Of a stretch of 29,426 bases of DNA, positions 6,465-13,558 are shown in pieces. Under the pieces are notes generated by a model. The model ran no database searches. It was not told the origin of the DNA and saw only the letters and a program-made list of their open reading frames with translations. The first letter of the stretch is position 1. Every line of letters starts with the position of its first letter. Origin of the DNA: Oscillospiraceae bacterium. Its GTDB lineage: Bacteria; Bacillota_A; Clostridia; Oscillospirales; Oscillospiraceae. The position numbers and the translations under genes are program-made. The stretch is from contig SVLG01000022.1 of the NCBI GenBank assembly GCA_015068055.1, positions 1 through 29,426 on the forward strand. The letters are read 5' to 3'.

Positions 6465-7838
6465 ATGATTTCCTTTTCTGAGTTTTATCGCCCGGGCTGT
6501 AAAGGGCACCTGATCGGGGTGGGCGGCGTTTCCATGTCGCCGCTGGCCGAGGTGCTGCGGGGGGCCGGTCTTGTGATCACCGGTTCCGACAGCAACGAGA
6601 GCGCCAATGTGCGTCATCTGCGTGAGCTGGGCATTGAAGTACATATCGGCCACTTTGCGGAGAATATCGCGGAAGATGTGGACTTTGTGGTTCGCACCGC
6701 TGCCGTACATGAGGAGAACCCCGAAATTATGGAAGCCCGGAGCCGGGGCATCCCTGTTTTTGAGCGGACCCAGGCCTGGGGCGCCATCATGCGTGAGTAT
6801 GATAACGCCATATGCATTGCGGGTACTCATGGTAAGACCACCACCACTTCCATGTGCACCCATATCATGATGGCCGCCGAGCGCGACCCCACCGTGATGA
6901 TCGGCGGTACGCTGCCGCTGCTGAATGCCACCCACCGGGTGGGCCGCGGCGACACCATCGTAATGGAGTCCTGCGAGTATTATAACTCCTTCCACGCCTT
7001 CAATCCCACCGTGGCGGTGATCCTCAACATAGAAGCCGACCATCTGGATTTTTTCAAGGATCTGGAGGACGTGGAGAAATCCTTCCGCAAGTTTGCGGAG
7101 CAGGTGCCGGAGGGTGGCTTTATCATCGCCAATGCCGACGATGCCAACACCATGGAGACCCTTTCCACCCTGCAGCGGGATATTATCACCTTTGGCCTTG
7201 GGAAGGATGCCGATATTCATGCCGAGAACATCCAGACGCTGGGCGCCACCACGGATTTTGACCTTTATTACCGGGGCGAACTCTATACCCACGTACAGCT
7301 TCATGTGCCCGGCCTCCACAACATCAGCAATGCTCTGGCTGCCAGCGCCGCGGCCATTTCCCTTGGCTGCAGCGGTGCTGCCGTGCGTTACGGTCTCGCG
7401 GGCTTTACCGGCGCGGGCCGCCGCTTTGAGTATAAGGGGAAGTTTAACGGTGCGGACATCTACGACGACTATGCCCACCATCCCAGTGAACTGAGCGCCC
7501 TGCTGGATGCGGTGGAGCCGCTGGGGTATCGCCGGGTGATGGTGGTGTTTCAGCCCCATACCTACTCCCGCACCCACGCTTTGTTTGATGATTTTGTGGC
7601 GCAGCTGAAGCGGCCTGATGTCTGCTATCTGGCGGAAATCTTTGCTGCCCGGGAGAAGAATACCATCGGCATCTCCTCGGCGGATCTGGCGAAAGAACTG
7701 CCCAATGCCCTGTTCTTTGCCGATAACCGGGAGCTGGAAAAGAGTCTCCGGGCGGCGGCCTCCCCGGGAGATCTGATTCTCACCGTGGGTGCCGGTGATG
7801 TGTACCGTATTGGCGAGGCACTTCTTGCCAATGGCTGA
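6465..7838 (+). CDS. murC: UDP-N-acetylmuramate--L-alanine ligase
   Basis: 457 residues with all three Mur ligase domains. The UDP-binding N-domain holds HLIGVGGVSMSPLAEVL (15-31) and SDSNES. The central ATPase domain has GTHGKTTTT (120-128). NIEADHLDFF is characteristic of Mur ligases, and the C-domain has DDYAHHPSE and FQPHTYSRT. It adds L-alanine to UDP-MurNAc in the cytosol, the first amino-acid step of peptidoglycan synthesis. The ATG at 6465 is chosen; a TTG three bases upstream is possible. GGGAGAG is the ribosome site. It is followed by a DUF975 gene after 13 bases and stands apart from ddl-murF, which lie 2.7 kb downstream beyond an opposing gene. Confidence 0.96.
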   Translation: MISFSEFYRPGCKGHLIGVGGVSMSPLAEVLRGAGLVITGSDSNESANVRHLRELGIEVHIGHFAENIAEDVDFVVRTAAVHEENPEIMEARSRGIPVFERTQAWGAIMREYDNAICIAGTHGKTTTTSMCTHIMMAAERDPTVMIGGTLPLLNATHRVGRGDTIVMESCEYYNSFHAFNPTVAVILNIEADHLDFFKDLEDVEKSFRKFAEQVPEGGFIIANADDANTMETLSTLQRDIITFGLGKDADIHAENIQTLGATTDFDLYYRGELYTHVQLHVPGLHNISNALAASAAAISLGCSGAAVRYGLAGFTGAGRRFEYKGKFNGADIYDDYAHHPSELSALLDAVEPLGYRRVMVVFQPHTYSRTHALFDDFVAQLKRPDVCYLAEIFAAREKNTIGISSADLAKELPNALFFADNRELEKSLRAAASPGDLILTVGAGDVYRIGEALLANG

Positions 7839-7851
7839 GAAAGGAGAAAGC

Positions 7852-8574
7852 ATGTATCCCATAAACAGAGGAGAAATCAAGGCGCTGGCCCGGGAGCGTA
7901 TCCGTACTGTGCAGCCCAGCCCCCTGATGGTGGGCGCTGCCTACTTTGTCATTACCTGGGTCATCGGCATGGTGGCGGCCCGGATGCAGGGGACCACATT
8001 CAGCTTTGACTGGGACCTCTTTGAGTCCACCGGCGATGCCGTGCAGGCTTTTACCCTCTATCCCGAGCGGATTACCGGCATCTACCAGATTCTGGCTCTG
8101 GCCATTGATCTGGTCTCTATGGTGCTGGGCGTGGGCATGACGCTCTATGCCCTCCGGGTAAGCCGCGGCGTGAAGGCCGGCGTGGGTGATCTGTTTGACG
8201 GCTTTGGCTTTTTCTTCAAGATCGTCTGGCTGAACCTTCTGATGTCGGTCTATGTTTTCCTGTGGTCGCTGCTGCTTTTCATTCCCGGTATCGTTGCGGC
8301 TTACCGCTATTCCATGGCAACCTACCTGCTGCTGGATCACCCCGACTGGCGGGTGAGCCGCTGCCTCAAAGAGAGTAAGCAGCTGATGAAGGGCCATAAA
8401 TGGGAGCTTTTCGGTCTGGATCTGAGCTTTTTTGGATGGTATCTGCTGACGGCCATCCCCGTGGTGCAGGTTTATGTGACCCCATATGTGCAGCTGGCCC
8501 GTGCCGAGTTCTATAACCGGCTGGTGGGCGCGGTCCCCTTCTCTGCGGAGGAAAAGGCCCCCTGGGAGTACTGA
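7852..8574 (+). CDS. DUF975-family integral membrane protein
   Basis: 240 residues. The start MYPINRGEIKALARERIR is typical of DUF975 proteins, which have several hydrophobic segments and no known enzymatic motif. Hydrophobic stretches lie near residues 20-40, 75-100, 120-155 and 190-210. A good AAAGGAG site precedes 7852; the frame remains open upstream inside murC but homology begins here. It sits between murC and an amidohydrolase gene with short gaps, so it is probably co-transcribed with both. Function unknown. Confidence 0.8.
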   Translation: MYPINRGEIKALARERIRTVQPSPLMVGAAYFVITWVIGMVAARMQGTTFSFDWDLFESTGDAVQAFTLYPERITGIYQILALAIDLVSMVLGVGMTLYALRVSRGVKAGVGDLFDGFGFFFKIVWLNLLMSVYVFLWSLLLFIPGIVAAYRYSMATYLLLDHPDWRVSRCLKESKQLMKGHKWELFGLDLSFFGWYLLTAIPVVQVYVTPYVQLARAEFYNRLVGAVPFSAEEKAPWEY

Positions 8575-8593
8575 AGAAAAGAAGTAAAAAGAG

Positions 8594-9391
8594 ATGCGGG
8601 AAAAACACAGGGTGATTGACAGCCACTGTCACATCTATCCGCCTAAAATTGCGGCAAGGGCTATCATGGGTACCGATCACTTTTACGGTACCCATTCCCT
8701 TATGGATGGCACCACCGCCACGCTTCTGCGGGAAGGGACGGCCGCGGGGGTGGACCATTTTGTGGTCTGTTCCGTAGCCACAACGCCCCATCAGGTGCAG
8801 TCCATCAACCGCTTCATCGCCGCCGAGGTGGCAGCCAGCGAAGGCCGCTTTACCGGCCTTGGTACGCTCCATCCCGAAAGCGACAACATCAAACGGGATG
8901 TGGAGGAGATCCTGGCCCTGGGTCTTAAGGGCGTGAAGCTCCATCCGGACATTCAGGCCTTCAAGCTGGATGATTACCGCTGTCTCAAGATGTATGAGCT
9001 TTGCGAGGGGCGGCTCCCCATGCTGATCCACACCGGGGACGACCGCTATGACTATTCCAATCCCAACCGGATGCGCCCCATTCTGGAAACCTATACGGAG
9101 CTTACCGTCATCGGTGCGCACTTTGGGGGCTGGAATGTCTGGCATGAGGTGCCGCAGCTCTACGGTCTGCCCAACTTTTATGTGGATTGTTCCTCGTCCC
9201 AGGGCTTTCTGCCGCCCCAGCGCATTCGTGAGCTTCTGGACGGCTTTGGCGCCGGGCGGGTGCTTTTCGGCACGGACTATCCCATGTGGTATGCCGACGA
9301 TGAGCTGGAGCAGCTGCAGGAACTGGGGCTGACAGAGGAGGAACTGGACCTCATCCTGCATAAAAACGCCGAAAAGATCTACGGCATATGA
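8594..9391 (+). CDS. Metal-dependent amidohydrolase (amidohydrolase-2 / TIM-barrel)
   Basis: 265 residues with the metal-binding pattern of the amidohydrolase-2 group: DSHCHIYP (H11, H13), GVKLHPD (H117), LIHTGD (H146), GAHFGG (H176) and FGTDYPM (D228). Members include decarboxylases and hydrolases of small ring or amide compounds; the sequence does not tell which substrate is used. Length is somewhat short but the barrel appears complete. The start at 8594 has only a weak purine-rich leader, so translation may depend on read-through from DUF975 20 bases upstream. Last gene of the murC unit, closed by a hairpin terminator. Confidence 0.82.
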   Translation: MREKHRVIDSHCHIYPPKIAARAIMGTDHFYGTHSLMDGTTATLLREGTAAGVDHFVVCSVATTPHQVQSINRFIAAEVAASEGRFTGLGTLHPESDNIKRDVEEILALGLKGVKLHPDIQAFKLDDYRCLKMYELCEGRLPMLIHTGDDRYDYSNPNRMRPILETYTELTVIGAHFGGWNVWHEVPQLYGLPNFYVDCSSSQGFLPPQRIRELLDGFGAGRVLFGTDYPMWYADDELEQLQELGLTEEELDLILHKNAEKIYGI

Positions 9392-9424
9392 AAAAAGCGA
9401 GACGCAGTGAGCGTCTCGCTTTTT
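9392..9424. terminator. Bidirectional terminator, amidohydrolase / exonuclease
   Basis: GCGAGACGC (9397-9405) pairs with GCGTCTCGC (9411-9419) around loop AGTGA. A-run before and T-run after serve both convergent genes. Confidence 0.92.
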
Positions 9425-9425
9425 G

Positions 9426-10394
9426 TTAAGGCAGGGTCTTTCGGGGTTTTCTGTGGTGGCGGGCCCTACGGCGGCTCTGGGCAGCCTTGTCCCGGTAGAG
9501 CTTTTCCATCTCCTCATCGGCCCGGTAGACAATGCGGTTCACGGCCCAGTCTTCCTCCTCGGTCTTGCGGAACTTCAGCCGAACCAGGAACTTGCCGTGC
9601 TCCTCACACTGGAGGAGAGACATATAGCGTCGGTCGCCCTGGTTGACCCAGCGGGTCACTTCCATGGCCTTGCCGCAGTCGGGGCAGCAGAGCTTCGTCA
9701 CTTCCTCGTCGGCAAAGGCCTCACTTCGGGCGGAGTAGCCGGTGAAAGCCCGGTGTTCCAGCGCGTCGGCCCCTTCCTTCTGCGATTCCCGGGGGAGGCG
9801 GGTGGAGAGCTGTCGGTTGGCCTCGTCATAGTGTTCGTAGCCGTCTTCAAAGTCCAGCTTGGAGCAGACAAGAGCGGTGTTGTAGGCGTCACCAAGAGCA
9901 TCGTGGGCCACGCGGGTCTGCTCAATGCCGAAATGCTCCATGGCCGTGGCCAGAGACTTCTGGTTCTTGTCGCCGCCGGTCTGGACGTTGTAGATGAGCT
10001 GAAGGTTGACCCACTGGTCGATCCAGTCCCAGTCCAGGTCGTGGACGATGATGTTCTGCTCCATGATGCGCCGGTCATCATAGCCCCAGGTGATGAACAC
10101 GGCACCCTCGCCGCACCACTCCCGGAAGCGGTCAAAGACCACCGGGAAGGTTTCACCGTGGCTGAGACGCTCCTTGTCGATGCCGGTGAGCTTCTTGACC
10201 TTGTAGTGCATGCGGCGGAAGTACACGGGCTTTACGTCCGACTGAAACTCCTCCGCCGGACAGAAATTCTCATCCAGCTTTACGGCGCCGATCTGAATGA
10301 TCTCGCCGCCCAGATGGATGGGAAGGTAATTATAAATGGATGCGTTGGAGCTCATGGCCTGGTTCCATTCCAGGTCCAGTACGATATATGCCAT
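9426..10394 (-). CDS. DEDDh-family 3'-5' exonuclease with C-terminal zinc ribbon
   Basis: 322 residues. The exonuclease core is seen as DLEWNQ (D7, E9), WGYDDRRI (D106/D107) and HDALGDA (H164, D169), the DEDDh set that binds two catalytic metals. It resembles KapD-like and epsilon-type exonucleases that trim DNA or RNA 3' ends. After residue 230 come a possible zinc ribbon (CCPDC at 236-240, CEEHGK at 263-268) and a strongly basic tail (RRRARHHRKPRK), both suited to nucleic-acid binding. Single-gene unit with its own promoter. The natural substrate is not evident. Confidence 0.85.
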   Translation of the reverse strand: MAYIVLDLEWNQAMSSNASIYNYLPIHLGGEIIQIGAVKLDENFCPAEEFQSDVKPVYFRRMHYKVKKLTGIDKERLSHGETFPVVFDRFREWCGEGAVFITWGYDDRRIMEQNIIVHDLDWDWIDQWVNLQLIYNVQTGGDKNQKSLATAMEHFGIEQTRVAHDALGDAYNTALVCSKLDFEDGYEHYDEANRQLSTRLPRESQKEGADALEHRAFTGYSARSEAFADEEVTKLCCPDCGKAMEVTRWVNQGDRRYMSLLQCEEHGKFLVRLKFRKTEEEDWAVNRIVYRADEEMEKLYRDKAAQSRRRARHHRKPRKTLP

Positions 10395-10427
10395 TGGCTG
10401 ACCGCCCTTTCCTATAACAACCCGAAT

Positions 10428-10456
10428 ATTATAGCAAAGCCCGGCAGAAAGTACAA
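10428..10456 (-). promoter_or_regulatory. Promoter of the DEDDh exonuclease gene
   Basis: Minus strand TTGTAC (10451-10456), 17-base spacer, perfect TATAAT (10428-10433), 34 bases before the start codon. Confidence 0.75.
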
Positions 10457-10499
10457 TCCCTTTTTATGTTTTCTCTGCGCATAAATCCCAAACAAATAT

Positions 10500-10528
10500 T
10501 TGCCCTGTGCATAAAATTATGGTATAGT
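10500..10528 (+). promoter_or_regulatory. Promoter of ddl-murF
   Basis: TTGCCC (10500-10505), 17-base spacer, TATAGT (10523-10528), 35 bases before ddl, in the divergent gap shared with the exonuclease promoter. Confidence 0.65.
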
Positions 10529-10563
10529 AAAAAAGTTCAGTTTGATGACCCGGGAGGGGTGCT

Positions 10564-11592
10564 ATGAAAATTGTGGTTTTGTGCGGGGGGTTCTCCCGCG
10601 AGCGCGATGTGTCGGCCAGTACCGGTACGGGCGTGGCACGGGCTCTGCGTATGCGCGGGCACCGTGTGGCGCTGGTGGATCCCTTTTTGGGGCTGGATCA
10701 GCTGCCGGAGGATCCGGACGCACTTTTTACCACAGAAGACCGCGATGAGCTGTTTTCCGTTCGGGAGGCGGAGCCGGATCTGGATGCGCTGAGGGCTCTT
10801 CGCCCCGGGCGGCGTATGATCGGCCCCGGTGTGCTGGAGCTTTGCGAGGCGGCGGATATAGCCTTTCTGGCCCTGCACGGCGGCGACGGCGAGAACGGCC
10901 GACTGCAGGCGGCGCTGGACATGTACGGTGTACCCTATACGGGCAGCGGCTATCTGGGCAGCGCCCTTGCCATGGATAAAGAGGTCAGCAAGAACATGTT
11001 CCGCCACTGCGGGGTTCCCACGGCGGAGGCTGTGGTACTGCGCCGCGGTGAGAGTGCCGGGGATTTCCCGCTGCCCTGTGTGGTAAAGCCCTGCAGCGGC
11101 GGTTCCTCCGTGGCCACGGCCATCGTCCGGGAACCGGATGCGCTTGCAAAAGCGGTGGCTGCCGCCTTTGACTGCGGCGATAAAGTTCTTGTGGAAGAAT
11201 ACATAGCCGGCCGTGAGTTCACGGTGGGTGTACTGGACGGCCGGGCCATGCCCGTCATCGAGATAAAGCCTCTCTGCGGTTTTTATGACTATAAGAATAA
11301 GTATCAGGCGGGACTCACCGAGGAAATCTGCCCCGCCCCGCTCAGTCCGGAGGATACCGGGCGGGTGCAGCGTCTGGCGGTGGAAGCCTGCGCAGCCCTC
11401 CATGTGGATGCCTATGGCCGGGCGGACTTTCTTATGGACGAGGCGGGCCGTATCTTCTGTCTGGAGGTCAACACCCTGCCGGGCATGACACCCACCAGTC
11501 TCATTCCCCAGATGGCGGCGGCCATGGGTATGGATTATGGCCAGCTATGCGAAAAAATTATAGAAGTTTCGTTAAGGAAGTATGAGATATGA
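10564..11592 (+). CDS. ddl: D-alanine--D-alanine ligase
   Basis: 342 residues of ATP-grasp fold. The N-terminus MKIVVLCGGFSRERDVS is typical, followed by ALHGGDGENG, GSALAMDKEVSK, VVKPCSGGSS (ATP lid), LVEEYIAGREFTVGVL and the metal site LEVNTLPGMT. The omega loop FYDYKNKYQAG has the tyrosine form seen in D-Ala-D-Ala ligases, not the D-Ala-D-Lac loop of VanA/VanB. It makes the dipeptide that MurF then attaches, in the cytosol. GGGAGGGG is the ribosome site. The stop overlaps the murF start by 4 bases (ATGA), so the two are translationally coupled. Confidence 0.96.
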   Translation: MKIVVLCGGFSRERDVSASTGTGVARALRMRGHRVALVDPFLGLDQLPEDPDALFTTEDRDELFSVREAEPDLDALRALRPGRRMIGPGVLELCEAADIAFLALHGGDGENGRLQAALDMYGVPYTGSGYLGSALAMDKEVSKNMFRHCGVPTAEAVVLRRGESAGDFPLPCVVKPCSGGSSVATAIVREPDALAKAVAAAFDCGDKVLVEEYIAGREFTVGVLDGRAMPVIEIKPLCGFYDYKNKYQAGLTEEICPAPLSPEDTGRVQRLAVEACAALHVDAYGRADFLMDEAGRIFCLEVNTLPGMTPTSLIPQMAAAMGMDYGQLCEKIIEVSLRKYEI

Positions 11593-12941
11593 CCGGAATG
11601 ACCCTGCGTGAGATCGTGGCCGCGGTGGGCGGCAAGTGGTGCGGCGAGGAATCGGCACTGGATCGCTGCGCGGAAAACGTAGTCACCGACAGCCGTGCGG
11701 CGGGTGAGGGAAGCCTTTTCATTGCCATCCGCGGTGAGCGCACCGACGGACACAAGTATATCCCGGATGTGCTGAAGAAGGGGGCCTTGGCCGTGTTCTG
11801 CGAGGAGGCGGCGGAGGGAGAGCCCCGAATCGTGGTGGACGATGTGATGAAGGGGCTCCATGTCCTTGCCTCCTGGAATCGCTCCCGTTTGCCCATTCCC
11901 TATGTGGCTGTTACCGGCAGCGTGGGCAAGACCACGGCCAAGGAGATGGTCTATGCGGTGCTTTCCGCACGCTACCATACGTTCAAAACCCCCGGCAGCC
12001 TCAACGGTCAGGTGGGTATCCCCGTGGCCTTTATGTCGCTCTCGGCAGAGCATGAGGCCGCTGTGGTGGAGATGGGCATCTCCCTGCCCGGCGAAATGGA
12101 GCGCATCGCCCGGGTGGTAAGACCGGATATGTGCATTTTCATGAACATTACCGACGCCCATCTGGAGGCGCTTCATGACCGGGCGGGCATTCTCCGGGAG
12201 AAGAAGGCCATCCTTTCCTCCTCGCCGTCCTTTGCCCCTGTGGTGGTAAACGGCGACGATGATATGCTCCGCACCCATGACTTTTTCCGTCCCACGGTGC
12301 GCTTCGGTCTGGGTGAGCACAACGATGTCCGCGCAGAGAACATCCGCGCCAACGCCGACTGCAGCGAGCAGTACTGCGATATTGTCTCCGGTGACCGTCG
12401 CTTCTCCGTGACCATCCCGGCCTATGGCAACTATATGGTCTATGCCGCGCTGGCCGGTGCCGCTGTGGGCTTTGCGCTGGGCCTTACAGACGAGGAGATC
12501 CGTGAGGGCATTGCCGCCTATGAGACGGTGGGCCACCGCTCCCGGGTGATGAAGCTCAAAGACTTTACCCTCATCGACGACTGCTACAACGCAAATCCCA
12601 CGGCCAACCGTGCGGCAGTGACCTCCATGCTGGCCCTTCCCGGCCGACATATCTGTGTTATGGGCGTCATGCGCGAACTGGGTGAGAACTCCCACAGCTT
12701 CCATGTGGAGGTGGGCCGCTTTCTGGCGGAGCAGGGAATTGATCTGCTGCTGACTCAGGGGGACGAGGCCGCGTATTTCCACGAGGGCGCGCCGGAGATC
12801 CCCGGCGGCCACTATGGAAACAAGCAGGAGCTGGCCGCAGCCTTGAAAGAACTGCTGCAGCCCGGCGATGTGGTGCTGGTTAAGGCTTCCCGCGGCGCGG
12901 CCTTTGAGGACATTGTGACAGAAATCCTGAACTGGACGTAA
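11589..12941 (+). CDS. murF: UDP-N-acetylmuramoyl-tripeptide--D-alanyl-D-alanine ligase
   Basis: 450 residues. The N-domain has TDSRAAGEGSLFIAIRGER, the ATPase motif is GSVGKTTAKEM (110-120), GSLNGQVGIP and EMGISLPGEM follow, and the C-domain has DDCYNANPTA and VMGVMRELGENS. It adds D-Ala-D-Ala to the UDP-MurNAc-tripeptide, the last cytosolic amino-acid step. Start at 11589 overlaps the ddl stop; an alternative ATG is at 11598. The coupling fits the fact that Ddl's product is MurF's substrate. No T-rich plus-strand terminator follows directly. Confidence 0.96.
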   Translation: MTGMTLREIVAAVGGKWCGEESALDRCAENVVTDSRAAGEGSLFIAIRGERTDGHKYIPDVLKKGALAVFCEEAAEGEPRIVVDDVMKGLHVLASWNRSRLPIPYVAVTGSVGKTTAKEMVYAVLSARYHTFKTPGSLNGQVGIPVAFMSLSAEHEAAVVEMGISLPGEMERIARVVRPDMCIFMNITDAHLEALHDRAGILREKKAILSSSPSFAPVVVNGDDDMLRTHDFFRPTVRFGLGEHNDVRAENIRANADCSEQYCDIVSGDRRFSVTIPAYGNYMVYAALAGAAVGFALGLTDEEIREGIAAYETVGHRSRVMKLKDFTLIDDCYNANPTANRAAVTSMLALPGRHICVMGVMRELGENSHSFHVEVGRFLAEQGIDLLLTQGDEAAYFHEGAPEIPGGHYGNKQELAAALKELLQPGDVVLVKASRGAAFEDIVTEILNWT

Positions 12942-12966
12942 AAAAGCGGGCGGCTTATAGCCGCCC
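12940..12966 (-). terminator. Terminator of the DUF6809-like gene
   Basis: GGGCGGC (12948-12954) pairs with GCCGCCC (12960-12966), loop of five. On the minus strand the hairpin is followed by GC and six T. It abuts the murF stop codon; on the plus strand there is no T tract. Confidence 0.8.
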
Positions 12967-13224
12967 CTACGACAATATATCCAGCATCAGCAGGGCGCCG
13001 CAGCGCCAGCCGAGAACAAAGGCATCGCACTCCCCGTAGCTCTGAGCGTTCCAGCTTTCCAAAAGCGACTTGCGATAGGCCTCCCGGCCTGCCTCGCTGA
13101 GCTCCTTTTGAAACTGGTCTTCCAGTTCTATGGCGGCGTTCAGGTGCTTTTGCTGCTCTTCCCTGTGACCTTCTACCAGCCGCTCGGCGGCGTAGTCCCA
13201 CCACAGGCTTTCCAGTATGTGCAT
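12967..13224 (-). CDS. Small DUF6809-like protein
   Basis: 85 residues, mostly helical, with MHILESLWWDYAAE at the start, a charged middle (HREEQQKHLNAAIELEDQF) and a C-terminal CDAFVLGWRCGALLMLDIL. This layout, with a final FxxGxRxGAxLMLE-like helix, matches my memory of DUF6809, a small family common in Firmicutes and their mobile elements. No function is known. Ribosome site AAAGGAGGGG, its own consensus-like promoter and its own terminator all support a real single-gene unit. Confidence 0.7.
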   Translation of the reverse strand: MHILESLWWDYAAERLVEGHREEQQKHLNAAIELEDQFQKELSEAGREAYRKSLLESWNAQSYGECDAFVLGWRCGALLMLDILS

Positions 13225-13245
13225 GGTATCCCCTCCTTTGGGGAT

Positions 13246-13274
13246 ATAGTAGCATCATGCGTAAGATATTTCAA
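13246..13274 (-). promoter_or_regulatory. Promoter of the DUF6809-like gene
   Basis: Minus strand TTGAAA (13269-13274), 17-base spacer, TACTAT (13246-13251), 21 bases before the ATG. Confidence 0.7.
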
Positions 13275-13329
13275 GATGGTATCATACACAAGATTTTTAT
13301 CTCTTTTTTGTTTAATTTGAGGTGTTTTG

Positions 13330-13530
13330 ATGGCTTTTAAAGATAAGGAACAAGCGTCCAAATATAAAAATGACTTTGCACGCTCTGCTTATGACCGCAT
13401 TGGTATCACGCCCAGCAAAGAGCGCGGACAGGCGATTCGTGCGGCGGCGGCCAGAGCCAATCAGAGTGTAAACGCCTACATACTGCAGGCGGTGGAAGAA
13501 CGCATGAAGCGTGAAGAAAGCTCCCCTTGA
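13330..13530 (+). CDS. Small Arc/CopG-type ribbon-helix-helix protein
   Basis: 66 residues: MAFKDKEQASKYKNDFARSA, a short strand-like DRIGITPSK, then two helices RGQAIRAAAARANQSVNAYI and LQAVEERMKRE. The strand plus helix, helix, with SVNAYI as the second-helix start, is the usual Arc-like ribbon-helix-helix pattern of small DNA-binding proteins and antitoxins. No toxin gene is adjacent; the divergent neighbour is the DUF6809-like gene. GAGGTG lies 6 bases before the ATG. An extended -10 (TGGTATCAT) near 13277-13285 may serve it. The stop codon lies in the loop of the terminator. Confidence 0.7.
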   Translation: MAFKDKEQASKYKNDFARSAYDRIGITPSKERGQAIRAAAARANQSVNAYILQAVEERMKREESSP

Positions 13531-13548
13531 GAAAAGGGGAGCTTTCTT
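13514..13548. terminator. Terminator overlapping the ribbon-helix-helix gene end
   Basis: AAGAAAGCTCCCC (13514-13526) pairs with GGGGAGCTTTCTT (13536-13548). The TGA of the plus gene is in the loop. Symmetric flanks allow use by the minus operon ending at 13559 as well. Confidence 0.85.
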
Positions 13549-13558
13549 ATATCCATGA

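Noticed and set aside
13330..13530. Toxin-antitoxin pair
   Set aside because: The ribbon-helix-helix gene could be an antitoxin, but no toxin gene follows; a terminator overlaps its end and the divergent neighbour is DUF6809-like.
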